Assembly: GCA_027475525.1 (NCBI GenBank)
Contig: JAMWFC010000084.1
Location: forward strand, 484,258 to 548,257
Source: Macrolepiota albuminosa
Lineage: Eukaryota; Basidiomycota; Agaricomycetes; Agaricales; Agaricaceae
Length of the DNA stretch: 64,000 nucleotides
Direction: 5' to 3'
Numbering within the stretch: position 1 is the stretch's first letter; every line of letters begins with the position of its first letter. The translations under genes and the position numbers were made by a program. Under the pieces are notes generated by a model. That model was not told the origin of the DNA and did not search any database. It was given only the letters and a program-made list of their open reading frames with translations. Below, one piece after another: positions 10,044 through 22,100 of the stretch.

Positions 10044-10393
10044 AGCTTCCCCGCGTCGACAGCGCGCCGCTCTTTGAGCAGCCGGATGGTGGGGCCCTCT
10101 CGTACACCCTCTTTGTCAAAACAGTCCGCGAGGCCCTGGCCCTGGCAGGCGTCGACCCAGGTCCCTACGCTGGCCACAGCTTCCGCCGTGGCGCAGCCTC
10201 AGCGGCAGCAGCGGCCGGGTACTCTGACTACGAGATCCAGCTCCTCGGCCGCTGGCGGAGCGACTCTTATAAACTTTATATTGAAAACGATCCTGTCCGG
10301 ATACTCCACCTCTCCTCTCTCCTTCACTTGGCCTACCCTCATCTAGCCCCTTTCGAGCCTCCGGCACTGCGGGACTTCTCATCCATGGCTTGA
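9257..10393 (+). CDS. Ngaro tyrosine recombinase, -1 frame overlap
   Basis: This frame opens after a TGA at 9254 and runs to TGA 10391-10393. An N-terminal SAM-like core-binding domain starts near 9362 (HPKTVAFYLWHGLAASTRRTY). The catalytic domain has Arg in YSGLLRSGEF, His-x-x-Arg in GHSFRRGA, and the nucleophile Tyr in RSDSYKLYI, so the R-H-R-Y set is complete. The first ATG (9578) falls inside the core-binding domain, so an AUG start there would truncate the enzyme. The frame is -1 relative to the RT frame, so frameshifting or splicing between about 9257 and 9360 is likely. The product would recombine circular cDNA into the genome. Confidence 0.88.
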   Translation, partial: RGVPFCLHSHVLHRSLAQPGTHLEAPPAWWYDHNPQHPKTVAFYLWHGLAASTRRTYSTGQRQFILHVQLNGLYNPDGSIFPASQRAVLSWVASLGPRVQPKTIKAYLASVRSLHVDTDQPFTALESPVVQRLLRGIKRFHGERERRPVQPITLPILNALLAQLQPGTTPGHTSVYAACCLAYSGLLRSGEFTVGKHGKYNASLNLSRGCIQFLPDFANATHVRLTLPASKTDPFRKGVTVMAAAAPGRPSCPVAALKRLYVELPRVDSAPLFEQPDGGALSYTLFVKTVREALALAGVDPGPYAGHSFRRGAASAAAAAGYSDYEIQLLGRWRSDSYKLYIENDPVRILHLSSLLHLAYPHLAPFEPPALRDFSSMA

Positions 10394-10566
10394 TCTTCGG
10401 CCTTTCTCTCTCTCACGAGGGAGAAACCGATCATCGAGAACGGTACCGGACTCAAGAAATCAAACTGTTTCTTTCCCGCATCACTGCGCACACCTTCATT
10501 AAGTTCTCTCTCTTGTTCTCCCTTTCAAGTTCCTCCTTCCCTACCAACACTAGCAGCTTCGCATTA
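10388..10566 (+). repeat. Ngaro repeat B1
   Basis: This 179-bp repeat begins GCTTGATCTTCGGCC and contains the recombinase stop codon at its start. It matches B2 at an offset of 574 bp without visible mismatch. Confidence 0.92.
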
Positions 10567-10872
10567 ATGGATCGGGCAAGTGAGTGATGGGGGTTGCCCG
10601 GGGTTAATTCGAGCGATTAGATTAGATTCCTTCACCTCGTCACATTTGCACATACAACCCTGGCCACTGGCCACTCTTCCCTTTGGCCACTCCTCCCTTT
10701 GTCTCGCCGCCACCATTGTTACATCCCACTTATAAGCCTGCGAGCGCAAACATGAAGACTCCGTCGTCTCACACTGCGCTCGCAGGTAAGTTATTACTTA
10801 CTCACGGTATCTCAGTCGTCTCACACTGCGCTCGCAGCGCCGCCCACAAACTACGTCACGCGTCTTTTTCGC
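10567..10872 (+). repeat. Ngaro repeat A2
   Basis: This is the second copy of the 306-bp A repeat, directly abutting B1. It includes the same alternative-arm hairpin. Confidence 0.92.
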
Positions 10873-10961
10873 CCACCCACCATCCCTATTCCATTCCATT
10901 CCATTCTACTAGGAATTTTTTGTACTCACTCCTACCATAATTAATTAGTCCCTCGTAGTTA

Positions 10962-11140
10962 GCTTGATCTTCGGCCTTTCTCTCTCTCACGAGGGAGAAA
11001 CCGATCATCGAGAACGGTACCGGACTCAAGAAATCAAACTGTTTCTTTCCCGCATCACTGCGCACACCTTCATTAAGTTCTCTCTCTTGTTCTCCCTTTC
11101 AAGTTCCTCCTTCCCTACCAACACTAGCAGCTTCGCATTA
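10962..11140 (+). repeat. Ngaro repeat B2 (right end)
   Basis: This second 179-bp B copy ends CTTCGCATTA and marks the right boundary of the element. Confidence 0.9.
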
Positions 11141-12309
11141 ACTCCCGCACTCCCGCTTTTATGTCAATCTATCATTTTTACCATATCTCAGTATATATCT
11201 GTATCTTGTCACATCTGTTGTGTACTCGTTGTCGTTGTGTTTTTCTAGATTTACCGCTTCGTATAGAACGATTCTGCAATTTTCAGTACTATCTTTTACG
11301 TGAAAGGTTTTCTCTACCAATCTCGGAACTCAAACGGATTATTTCCCTGTGCTGTTGCTTGGGCCACGACAATCTTACGAAAGGTGATGGAGGTCGCATC
11401 GAGGGATTTCGACTCAATCGGACAGAGCCTTCAAGCTACGAAAGGATTCCCCTCGTCTGATTGTTATTTAACTTAAGATGACCAATTCGAACTCGTCGAA
11501 ACCCACATGAGGGACTTTCGCGCAGGGCTAAGGCCCACATATGATTAATCATGTAACGGCTCCGAGTAAACTCATTTGGCTCTAGATCAAAGACTTCATA
11601 ACTCAGTTAGACAGTTTGGAATACTGTAACTTCTGGTTATGGCACAAGGGCCCTTGTTATGTGGTGTGGAGCGTCCAGGAACTCATTACAGAACGAATGC
11701 TAAGAGTGATGTCTCAACACTTTGTGAAAACAGAAATAAATGCTAGTAACGTGCATGCTTGGTGCGTCGTTCCCTCGTCAACCTTACATGAAGAAAAATA
11801 CCGCTACTTTTCCGGACACATTAGCTCGTTCCTGGAGCTCGCACGATGGCAGGCGAGAAATTACCTTGACATTGAGCTATACTGATATGCGTATTGTACA
11901 GGGGATGCGTTACATGCCATAGATGCAACCAATTGTGTCTCTTTAGCAAATAAATCTTTGACAACGAGAATACGTTGAATAGAACGAAAACGAATGGCCA
12001 TGCAGGTGTCAGCGAAAATAGAAAACCTCAACGACATGGTAATCTAGACTCCACGCCATGGAGATAATAAGAGATGAACGAAGGTGCTGTGTGGATAAAG
12101 GCTTTGCATGGTCTACCTGCAAAATGTCCATTTGAGTGCAGGAGGTCGACCTTTCAAGGTGTCAGATTCGAGAATAAAAAAGCGATGCGATAGAGTAGAT
12201 GATTATGGGCAGGACTGAATGGAATCGGAACAGAACGAGAAGCAAGGAAGTGTTGCTTAGTAGGAAAGGAAGGGACCAAGCGCAGCTTGACCGTTTGAAG
12301 TGGGTCTTA
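11141..12309. other. intergenic, no gene seen
   Basis: There is a short open segment after a plausible acceptor at about 11249 (DLPLRIERFCNFQYYLLRERF), possibly the other side of a gene interrupted by the Ngaro element, but I cannot connect it. The rest shows nothing recognisable. Confidence 0.35.
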
Positions 12310-14724
12310 TCACGCCCCGGCTGCTGTCGGGGCTGCTGTAGCAAATGGACGGAGCTTCTCAAGTACACCATCCATAGTGCTCGACTTTTGCAGTACCTGT
12401 GCAATAGAAGGTGGACGTCCACGCTTAAGATTCGCCGCATATGCACTTGTTGCAGCAGAGGACGAAGACGAAGATAAAGAGGATCGCGAGACATGCTTAG
12501 AGGGCCGAACCACGTCATAAGACTTCTTTTCTGGGTCCGTTTCCCATTCCGATGCCGAATCAGGCGTTCGAGACGTTGAGATACGCGGCAAAGCCACCCT
12601 CGAGGATGTGACGACAGATATCTCGGGGATCGCGGATAAGGATGAATGGGTGATGGAAGGGCTTGGAGGGAGGAGAGAGGAGCTCGATGAAGTTGCAGCC
12701 GATGATGAGAGGGAGTAGACCGAAGTCCTTTGGTCCGAGAGACCGGTGTCAAAGGCCGGGCCACGACTCGAGGCCTTACTTGATATTGATGACCGATAGT
12801 AACTCGACTCACCGAGTGTCAGCGGGCGCAGACCCCTCTTCCAGCGAACAGATCCCCCTGATCCAGGCACAGACTCAGCTCCTGAAGGCGACTCTGCACC
12901 AGAATCATCCCCTTGTTGTATCCGGCGGGATGACATCTTACTCGAAGCCGTCGAAGGACTTCTCTGAACGCGCGGTCCTGGAATTCTGGTGTAATCCACG
13001 TCATCATCGGTAGGAGACTGAGCACCGCGGTTATTGAGCATCCAAGTGAACCCTTGAATTTCCTTGTCCTTCCTGGCAACTTCCGTAACTAGTACTGCGA
13101 TCTTCTTCTCGAGTGCAGCCTTCTCAACTGCATGGCTCTTTGTGACTTCAAGCAAGTGGGTCGTCAGCTCGGCATACTGCTGATTACGCTGCGTCAAAGC
13201 TTCCTTGAGCTGCTCTGCCGTCATTCCATCGAGATCAGAAAATTCCTTGTTCAAGCTCTTTTTGACAGCATAGTTCTCACCCGAGAACTTAACACTCTGT
13301 TTGAGTGACGACGGAGCAACGATCGTCGCGGATGACATAGGAGGCAGCGGCACTGACCCTGTAGTATTAGCGCGTGGACGCGTGAGGATAGGGGCGCGCG
13401 GCATTGTGGCCAACCTGGGAGAAGAGGGTGGAGAAGTTGGACTAGCAGGCGGACTATTCTTCATGAGAGGAGGGTCGGGAAGCGGAATAGAAGGGGGGTC
13501 AGTCGCGGGTGTATCCTTGATAGCGGAGGATACCCTCAACCGATGACGAGGAGTCGGTGATGCAGCCTTGGTGGGCAAGGGTGGTGGAGTAACATCTATT
13601 GTGGGAGTAAGATCCCCTGGACGTAGATGCAGGACAGACTCATTCGCAGAATCCTCTGGTGTAGAATCCTCTACTCGTTTCTGACCTGGCGTGCATTTCG
13701 AGACTTTAGAGGATTTACTGCCTTCAGCCAGCCTCCTAGAATCCCAGTCTTTCAATTCATTCCGAGAGGAGCTTGGTCGACGGCTGCCAGAAGAACTGAG
13801 AACGGAAGAATCTGATTGACAGATATAAGGGGAAGACGGGCTTGATGAAACCCCGGGCTCAGTTTTATTGTAATTATCGCGATACTCGGACGCTGGCGTC
13901 GATGGTTGACGTCTTGGTATTGTTGTTTTCTTTGCTTTTGAGAGTGTGAATATATTACTGTAATCTTCCAAATTGTCGGGCGCTGATGTAATCGAGATAA
14001 CGGTATTACCAGGTGTGGGCGGAGGTATGGTGCGGGTTGAGTCAATGGATGTTGCACGAGTGTTTGCATGCGAAGAGAGCTTGTCTGTAGTGTTTCCATT
14101 GCTGGAAACCACTTTTGTCGAAGGTGAAGAGGGCACCTTGCGTAGCTTTGAGTTACTGAAATGAGCCACAAACTTGGAGCCCAGGGACGGGGAAGACACG
14201 TTGATTTGTGGAATAACCTTTGCTGCGGGCAATGTACATTTCTTAATTGTTGGCTCAGGAGATGGCACGGGTTGGGAAAGACGTCTGTCAAACGATGTCA
14301 GTCAAGATGTAGACATGTTGATGATGAGAGATTAATGTGTGCAGGATATCTTTCGGCTCGATATCCCCAGTCGTGGAGAGCTCATGATAGCCGATTCTGG
14401 GTACCAAAAGAGGAAAGTGCAAAACTGAACCTACCGATCCTTCGCGGTCGTTGTCGTAGGCATTTCTGCAACCTCTGATTCATACCCTCGTCCTATCGAT
14501 GGTAAAATCCCAGATTTGACTGAAGGCGTTGATTTCTTCCTCGTTCGGTGCAGGAAGGGTAACATTGATTTTCTCGGCGTCACAGATTCCGTTTCCTCTG
14601 GTACCTTTAGGTGGGGGCTCATCACGGGCTCGTTTTGCGAGGACTGACGAGGAGGATGACCACGAAAGAACTGTGACAAGTCGGTTTTTTTGGTGCGAAC
14701 GCGAGACGAAGGAACACCAGACAT
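12310..14724 (-). CDS. Ser/Pro-rich protein with a central coiled coil
   Basis: The minus-strand model has exon 14724-14435, a GTAGGT..CAG intron (14434-14285, 150 nt), and exon 14284-12310, giving about 754 residues. The intron is longer than the local norm and could hide a second small intron. The first exon is basic and Pro/Ser-rich (RTRKKSTPSVKS). The long second exon is mostly disordered, with Pro/Ser blocks. A charged segment (DGMTAEQLKEALTQRNQQY...AALEKKIAVLVTEVARKDKEI) near residues 440-500 should form a coiled coil. The C terminus keeps a short motif (PPSIAQVLQKSSTMDGVLEKL). No catalytic domain is seen. A scaffold or cytoskeletal adaptor is conceivable, but that is a guess. Plus-strand ORFs over this region are shadows. 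Confidence 0.72.
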
Positions 14725-17700
14725 TGTGGGGAGAAGGTGGAAGACGTCGGTTAGAGGCAGGTATCAGACGAAAGTTATTTGAGGAACAACTTATAAGAAG
14801 GCGGACAGTTTCCGGGTAGAGACCTTCGTTGCCGTCCAGAGGCCGAGCGTGAAATGAATTGCTTCGACGTCAGAGTCTGGTGGGATGTTGCGGAAGGATC
14901 AACTCGAGGACGTGCGTGCTGTCCTTGAAGAAAGCTCAAAGCCAGTAAACAAAACGTGGTACATTCTGCGTCTCACGCTTGTAATAAGTTCACGTACAAG
15001 ATCTCCGTATTTCTCTGTCTGATAAGCGCTAAGCGACAGAATAGAGAACCCTGAATGATGGATGGCAGCAAATCCGATTCTGATCATCCAAAAACAATCT
15101 CGATTCAGCTCATCGTGGGCGCGTTTCTTCAACAACCTGCACATTTTGGTCGACTCTTTGGCCAAGCTCTAGGTCCTCAATCGTCCATAAACGTATTTTC
15201 TTTTTAAGACGGTACATGACTTTATCAAGAAAGTGATTGGTGACCCAACTGTCGACTTCAATCTTCTCATGCCTCGATTTTCGGACAACTGCCGTCTTTT
15301 ACCCATATACGGCCACTATTATAGTCCAGAAGAGTTACCAGTGTGCTGCACATTGATTGGCTTGTTTGAATTTTGTCACCTTAGCCCGAAAGCCGGACTT
15401 CAGCCCAAATATGGATCTTTAATTGTTTATACGGCTTCCGTGTATATTTTAAAAGAATGGTGCTCCAAAACTGTCGCAACTGTCGCAGCTGGTTTCCTGA
15501 TTAACTCTGATTTTCTCAGAGAAGCGAGGGGTGGACGCGAACAACTCTAGCTTTCTCGCACAATGCATGCACGGCTCACAAACCGACAACGATCCCCTGG
15601 TCAGTCTCCTGTATCGACTTTTTTGTGATCGCCATCAAAATTCTTCGGCAATTTGTGATATGCATCACAATTATCATGAACTTTCTCCCGAAAGCTTGTG
15701 TCTCTTGGTTCAAAAAATCCACATGGATGCAAGTGAGCTTCTGATAAAGCATTATCAAATCGCGGCGCTATAATGCCCCTGTGCTCCGTCTGAATGTATC
15801 TACACTGGGACATATCTTTTGCGGTCACCCGATCCGTATCTTCCGAAGGTATTCCAGCTCAAGCCCCTCATTGCCCGAAACCTGGCTTCTGATGCTCCTA
15901 TGTATACGAACTCAATTGATAAAGCATCCTCGTGCATTAGCATGACATCTGCAATGAAGCGAACATCACCTCACCTCATGAGAAGATCCATGTACACCAA
16001 GGTTCACGTTAGGGCTGATGTATAGCTGACGTGGGAGACATAGACTTGCAAGCCTTGCGGTAGGTACCTCGGGGGACGTCGAGGGTTATGTGTACATGCG
16101 TACGAAAGGATTCCCTTATTGCGCTATGCACTTCGACTCCACTCTATGTATAGATGGACACGCGCGCACTCTGGCTACCACTTTTAGGTCAAACAGCCTC
16201 ACTCTCTCGTTAGCTAAATGGCTTGATAATCTTTCAAGTCATAATTTTTGGGCTAAGACGACATTAATCTTGAATGGTCGTTGCTGAAGTAGAACACAGG
16301 CGTGTCTTCGTGAGAGTTCCACACTCTCAAAATCGCCTCTACATCATTGGCGTCCACGTCTTCACCAGGGAAAGCTGCGCAGGCACCGCCAACCTTATTA
16401 TTGGTGCCTCTGCTGTGTTTCATGAACGCGTCCTGACCGACCTAGAATGAACTTGCTATCTTGGGACGGACCGCGATGACCGATTGCTACGGATATCGGA
16501 AACGATGTTGTGTGTTTATGATGATGCTGATCTTGAGGGGACAGGTCTTGGCAAGCACGGGCAGGCCAGGAGCGGGGATATGTAAATCTGCCGAAACTGT
16601 AGTGATAGTAGTAGTACTAGCTTGAATTGAATACTTCGGGGGATTCGGTTCCCAGGTCAGCAATCCCAGTACCCAGACTAGTTGGCCTGGTTGCTTTGAT
16701 GGATAGATGGGCTTGAAAAAAATCCGTTTCACTATGTCAACGAGTTTCGGCGATCTCCGTTAGTGAGTCCTATACCATGATATATTAGTCCAATAGCGAC
16801 TAATATCGGGGAAAGTTACGAAGTTCACGGATTGATACGTGGGATAGACCAAAAAGGATCGACGCAAAACGCAACATTAGGTTTCTGCCATCTGTCTATG
16901 TAAGTTCTGGATCAGAGTATCTATGAGCGCCAGCGATTTTTCTCGCAAAGGTCATAGAGAGGGACCATCAAGGTGGTTATAGAGAGAGACGTCGTTACCC
17001 TATTCGGAGGACTTGAGATTATGGAGGCTAACGGCCGCTTTCAAAATCCTGTTACAGATCCTTGTGAGCGAGAGGACAACTAAGAAAGCAGAGCTGACGC
17101 CAAATTGGATTACCAGGGGCAAGCCGACCATCCGGGGGAGGGCATAAAAAGGAAAAATGGTAGTTCAGGAAACTAGCTTTGAAAGAGAGGTTGACGCCAG
17201 ATGTCATTACCAGAGGTGGGCTTGTTGGCTCATGGATGATCCTCCTTCTGGATGTCGAAGTTGGAAGCACGCAAAACGTAGAGAGGTTCAGCCAGGACTC
17301 GAGAAAGAAAGTGGAAAACAAGCGAGATGGAGAGTAAGAACCAGCTAGAAACCTAGATTTTTAGAGGATCAATGATGTATCTAGCCTAAGCGCTTTGAGT
17401 CCCTGAGAGAGCAGTTATCTCGATCTTATCAGTTCGGAATATCCTCGCCCTCGGCTCGATCATCCGCAACCAATTCGCGGCTGCATTAGTAAATGATGAT
17501 GTATCTGCACAGTGTTCTTTAAACTGTTTTACAGGGTTTCCAGATCTCGCTAGCTGCGTTACGCCAACTGTACGAGATCTACCCTTGTCTTGATCGGTAC
17601 ACACACCTAAGTGCTTTTGCAACCACACAATCAGGGTTTAGGCTTCGCCATGGACCCTGAAAAGTGTTCGGAATTAAACGCCAAATATCATTTTGCATTG

Positions 17701-18026
17701 TCAATGATGTTTGACCGACATCTCTGGTAAAACCGTCGGACCCGACAAAGACCACGAATAGTCCATTTTGAGGACTTTAGATTACTCGTAAGTGTTGAAC
17801 GGAGATATACAGTCACTATGTATCTAAATAACTCAGAATTATACTGATGAGAAGGCCAAACAGTACCATTTTCCCGCTCGCTTGAAATCCCTTCGGAACG
17901 TTTGCGCCACCATGTCAGCGCTTATACCTTTTGTAGGTCGCAAGAGCCATCTCAACCTTGTTTATTTTGTCTTTGATTTTCTGTCGGACTTTCTGTCAAC
18001 TACAGTGCAGGAGAAACATTCGTCCG
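14725..18026. other. long gene-poor region
   Basis: No ORF in these 3.3 kb is convincing. One short stretch (about 16270-16440) is open and evenly composed on both strands (plus: RVFVRVPHSQNRLYIIGVHVF; minus: VGGACAAFPGEDVDANDVEA). It may be a relic of a coding exon, but I do not recognise it. Confidence 0.35.
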
Positions 18027-19773
18027 TTAACGTGCCTTGGAAGAACGAAAATCCGCGACAGAATCGTTCGACCCATCTGCTGCCAACATTGTCGATCCAT
18101 CGTCTGGGGTCTCCATTGTGGGTGGAATATGGGCCCAATTAGATGGGGCAGTGACATAGGATTTGCTGTTTGATCCAATTGGAGAAATGAAAGGGGAGTT
18201 TTCGGGTAGGGGTGGAGCCTGAGGGTAAGGCAACATAGAATACTCATTCCATTGCATAGACTTTTGAGTTGGCCGCTTTCTCAACCAGATCTTTCCGGTA
18301 TTGCTTCAGCATAAACACTTTGGAAAGGGATTGTCCCGTACCAAAAACACGAGCACAATCAGCAAAACTGCAACCACACTACCGACAGCGACGCCAGCAA
18401 CTTTTCCGGCAGGAAGCCTGGATATTCAAGATTATTTCGATGATTGGTGCATATACCTACAATAAATATTCGTACCCAGCCGATGAATTAGGAACCATGG
18501 GATTTGAGGTTGAGCTTGATGGGGGTAGCGTTATCGTGCTGCAATTATCTTTAGAGAACCAGAGACAACAACGAAGTTGACAGAAAAATACTGACGGAGA
18601 TGACAAGTCGGTGGCACTTTCCGACGTGCCAGAAAAGGACACAAATGGAGCTGTGCTGTGACATGTAAACAAGTGAACGGGAGGTTTGCAATAATAAGTG
18701 AGATTTGGGAGACAAATGAAAAAGAAGAAGACAATGCGCACTTGATAGTGGGATTAGAGACCTGGGAGAGAAGTGCTGAGTCAATTGAAAATACTGTGTC
18801 CGCCATGTTTATTACATGGAGTGTATGGTTACCAGCTTCCAGATTGGCTGCAAAGTATATTGGAACCTGGGCAGTAGGTGTTAATCCAGAAGCATTGTAA
18901 ATCTCAGGTTGTTTGTCATCTAGTCGGACTGAAAAGGGACCATGACCAGGTCCAGTAGACCCAATTAGAATGATAGCGTCCGCTGAACTGAGCATTAATC
19001 AAGCACAGTGAAATGGGGGGTACACGGAGGTACACTCGCACCCTGCTCACTGTTAATTGTCAGAACTAGGTTATAAAATACTAGGGCTCACTGATGAGAA
19101 GGTCATATTGACACTCGCTCCTTGTGTTGATGTTATACTTGTTCATGATCAGCTACTGGCTGCAGATATCATGAAACTTGTATCTTACTGTCCGGTTGAT
19201 CCATAGAAATTAGAAGCACCGGAGAAGGAGGACCACGCTCCTTCATAATGAAAGGAAGGATCTACATCGTCTACTTCCACCTGAGCTTCAGGTAACGGGT
19301 TCCAAGAAATCTGCCAAACTTTTAATGAAAGATGGGCGGGAAAATATCTTGAGCAGAAATATACGTAGTCGATATAAAAACTTGTGTCCCCCAAGTTCGT
19401 GATAGTAATATCATGAACTGATTTTATGTCAGGAAAATTGGCAGAAAACAACGAAGAGGGCTGGGGCGTTTGCGAAGTTACTTTTCCAGACATAGTATGT
19501 ATGTCTCCATCCAAGTTTACAATATATGTACTCGTGGCCGATCCAATGACATTGATGGTATTGCCGAAAACTTTAAAGGACATATTGGCGTTTGGCTTCT
19601 GTGTTACGGTGAAGGTCTGTCCGTAGAAACTGTTTTACTATGAGAAGGAGGATCAAAGGTGATTGAAAAATGAGATCAAACTTGTTTGAAACTGCATCAG
19701 TAGAAGCGTTATGCTGGATCCAGGCCTCTCGTTGCTGATACAAGATAAGAGGACTTTCATCGTCAGCGTACAT
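18027..19773 (-). CDS. single-pass membrane protein with duplicated ectodomain, paralogue A
   Basis: Minus-strand exons: 19773-19682, 19629-19365, 19310-19189, 19113-19092 (22 nt), 19042 (1 nt), 18982-18742, 18655-18596, 18538-18476, 18417-18342, 18290-18027. All introns are GT-AG and 49-86 nt, and the product is about 401 residues. Two similar modules are seen. Module 1 starts DDESPLILYQQREAW and contains NFYGQTF and INVIGS; module 2 starts DDVDPSFHYEGAWSS and contains NFYGSTG and IILIGS, then NHTLHVIN. This pattern resembles galactose-binding-like beta modules common in Agaricomycete surface proteins. One membrane segment (VAGVAVGSVVAVLLIVLVFL) is followed by WLRKRP and a Pro-rich cytosolic tail. 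No N-terminal signal peptide is visible. The exon lengths 22, 1, 241 and 76 recur exactly in the two other paralogues. Confidence 0.82.
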
Positions 19774-22095
19774 GTTGTTGGCGAGGCGAGAGTTGGTTTT
19801 TGCTGACGTACAAGTGCTCAAAAACTTATTTATAAACTATGAAACTTGACATATCTATTTTTGATTTGAAATGATGATCATGCTGAGCACTAAAAGTCAA
19901 AAACTTCTGCTCTGTTCATGTCAAGGGAGTTGCCGTAGTGACATAGAATTGAGTGAAACAGCCAGAATGGGATAGCTGCACTAACACAACCACCAGCCCC
20001 TGACGCTGGATTTGGTAACGATAAAAACTAGGATCAAAGATTTGAGCCTCCGAAAGAGCAGCAGTTTTGTATTTAATATGTGTTTGGAGATTGCCACGAA
20101 CACCATAAATAATTACTCATAAACAAGCAGGAGACCAATCAGGTGCGAGAATTCAGAATAACGCATTGCTGCTAAAAACTACGATTTGTCATGTCGACGA
20201 ATCTACGAAGATTTTCCCATGTCTGCCAATAAGTAAGACAGATTATGATGACAAGTTCCAGATACTGTGATGGATTATTGTTCCCGGGTACGATTTAACT
20301 ATTCAAGAAACGTGAGTGTGAGAAGAGACATAACGGTTAAATAAATAAGTATGCGTACCCGCAAAAGAGCATACACTACAAGAAATGGCCTAAAAGCCAA
20401 GCCGGGTAGTTGAAGTCCATGCCATAAAGTTTGTGTTATAATCCAGATAGTTGCCATCTAGATCTGTAGTACGAAGTAATATGAGTTATTCGTCCTCAGT
20501 CTTTGGAAAAGAACTGTATCTAACCTGTAGTACGAAGAAGTATAAGTTATTGGTCTACAGGTAATAAGTAAGCATTTCAGGAACTAATCAAGAGGTAAAA
20601 ATACGCACCCTCAGTCTTTGGAAAAGTGAGGGTCTATCTGATGGTAACACTACCATATACCACCACTCAAGCAGTGGCTGAGAAAACTATATAGTAATGA
20701 TCCATAATGATCATACCAGGAAGTAAGCATTAGAACAAAGAGAAAAACAGAACTTTATTGCTGGGAAGTAACTGGCACCACCACCACAGTGGCCCAAGCA
20801 GAGAGCCTCTCTCTACAAGATCATGTTGTGATCCCACAACAAACACCATGAGCATAGACCACCAAGTTGATGGCACACACAGACCATGGAAGCACAAAGA
20901 CACACTGTTAAAATCTGAACCATGATTCAGTGTGATGACCTAAGAATAGGATCAATCAGAAACAATTCTACAGTATAGTCAGTAGTCCATTATGCTTCTA
21001 AGTGTATAAGTAACTCATCCTCAGTCCAGTATAAAAGACTGAAGGTGCTATCTACTAGTGGTCCATTTATATATGCATTATTCTAAGCAATAGACCATTG
21101 TGATGTGATATTGTAGTTTGGCATGGTGTTGGCCCTAAGAGTTATAAGTTAATAAGGTTTAAGGTTTAAGTTGTATCTAATACTAAGGGTTCATATCAAG
21201 ACCAAAGGTTTTAACCCTTACCTCATCCTTAGATACATATATTACTCATAGAAGTGACAATTGATCAAAGAAATTTGGCAGCAAAGAAGACTTTGGGTTT
21301 GACAAACTCTATAATGAACTAGTAATCCTATTAGTCCTCTCAAAATGCCTCTTGCAAAATCTGAAATCTGGCAGCTCTTCCTCTTTGGTGCAAAACAAAA
21401 TAACTTCCACCATCATGCACATTGTCTTGGCTGTTTAGAGAAACACCACCTAGATGGAGAAGTTGTGGAGCTTGATAGTAATGAATTTTCTAAATTATCA
21501 TCAGAATCACAGATTACAAAAGATCTGTAAAGCTTACTATGTAATTGTAGTTCCATGCTGATATCATTATAAAAGCATGCAAGGAAGATGTTCATGGTGC
21601 TCTCAGAATAAAATAATCTATGATTGCACACAGTCTAGGAAGGAATAGGGCCAATCCATGCTCAAACGTATCAGCTTAGGCTTTTAAGATTTCCAAAACA
21701 CTGAGGAAGGAAAAGGAGAAGAGGTTAAAGGATGAAGCATCAGAAAATGAAGCAGATAATGAAAAGGAAGGGAGGAAATTTATAAAAGCTACTCATAAAG
21801 GTTGAAGCATCATCAAAACAGTCCCAGCTTGAAGTCCTTTGTAGTATCAACATCTCTTTCACTTCCAAGCAAAAAGAACTTGTTCAAAAACAATTTCTTT
21901 TGGCCACTGTATCTGCAAACCTTCTGTTTCAATAGATTGAAGATCCTGAAGTTATGACATTGTTTCTTTTATTTTGATCAACAGCTGGTGATGTTATCCC
22001 TTCACAAAAGCAAGTTTTGAGTCAGCTACTCAACAATGCCCCTAATATAGTTACTAACCAGCTCAAAACATCCTTGTGAGAGAGTATGTTGTCTT
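19774..22095. other. AT-rich, CpG-poor intergenic block
   Basis: No gene is seen. CG dinucleotides become rare from about 20.5 kb onward while TG and CA are abundant, as in methylated repeat debris. Palindromic CCTCAGTC motifs occur at 20494, 20608 and 21019. A diverged duplication of a CTGTAGTACGAAG block lies at about 20464 and 20525. Confidence 0.5.
20608..20632. repeat. CCCTCA..TGAGGG palindrome
   Basis: This 25-bp imperfect inverted repeat begins CCCTCAGTCTTTGG. Related copies lie at 20494-20511, 21019-21045, 52049-52072, 52154-52182 and 59435-59460. Confidence 0.7.
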
Positions 22096-22100
22096 GACAT

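Larger units (their letters stand above)
6321..11140 (+). mobile_element. Ngaro-type tyrosine-recombinase retrotransposon, apparently complete
   Basis: The element has the split direct repeat layout that defines Ngaro/PAT elements: A1 (6321-6626), the coding region, then B1 (10388-10566), A2 (10567-10872) and B2 (10962-11140), with an 89-bp spacer between A2 and B2. It encodes an ORF1 with a C-terminal Cys/His knuckle, a reverse transcriptase with RNase H, and a tyrosine recombinase that would integrate a circular cDNA. There is no obvious target-site duplication, as expected for recombinase integration. The A copies and the B copies read as identical to each other, and CpG sites are intact (the coding part is strikingly GC-rich), so the insertion looks recent. 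No DIRS-style inverted repeats are present. The element is about 4.8 kb. Confidence 0.92.

Noticed and set aside
12162..12812. 216-codon minus ORF rich in Arg/Leu/Ser
   Set aside because: A frame-shifted shadow of the 12310-14724 gene; no conserved content.
16487..16732. 81-codon minus ORF as a small protein gene
   Set aside because: Low evidence for coding, no homologous feature recognised; possibly an old exon relic only.
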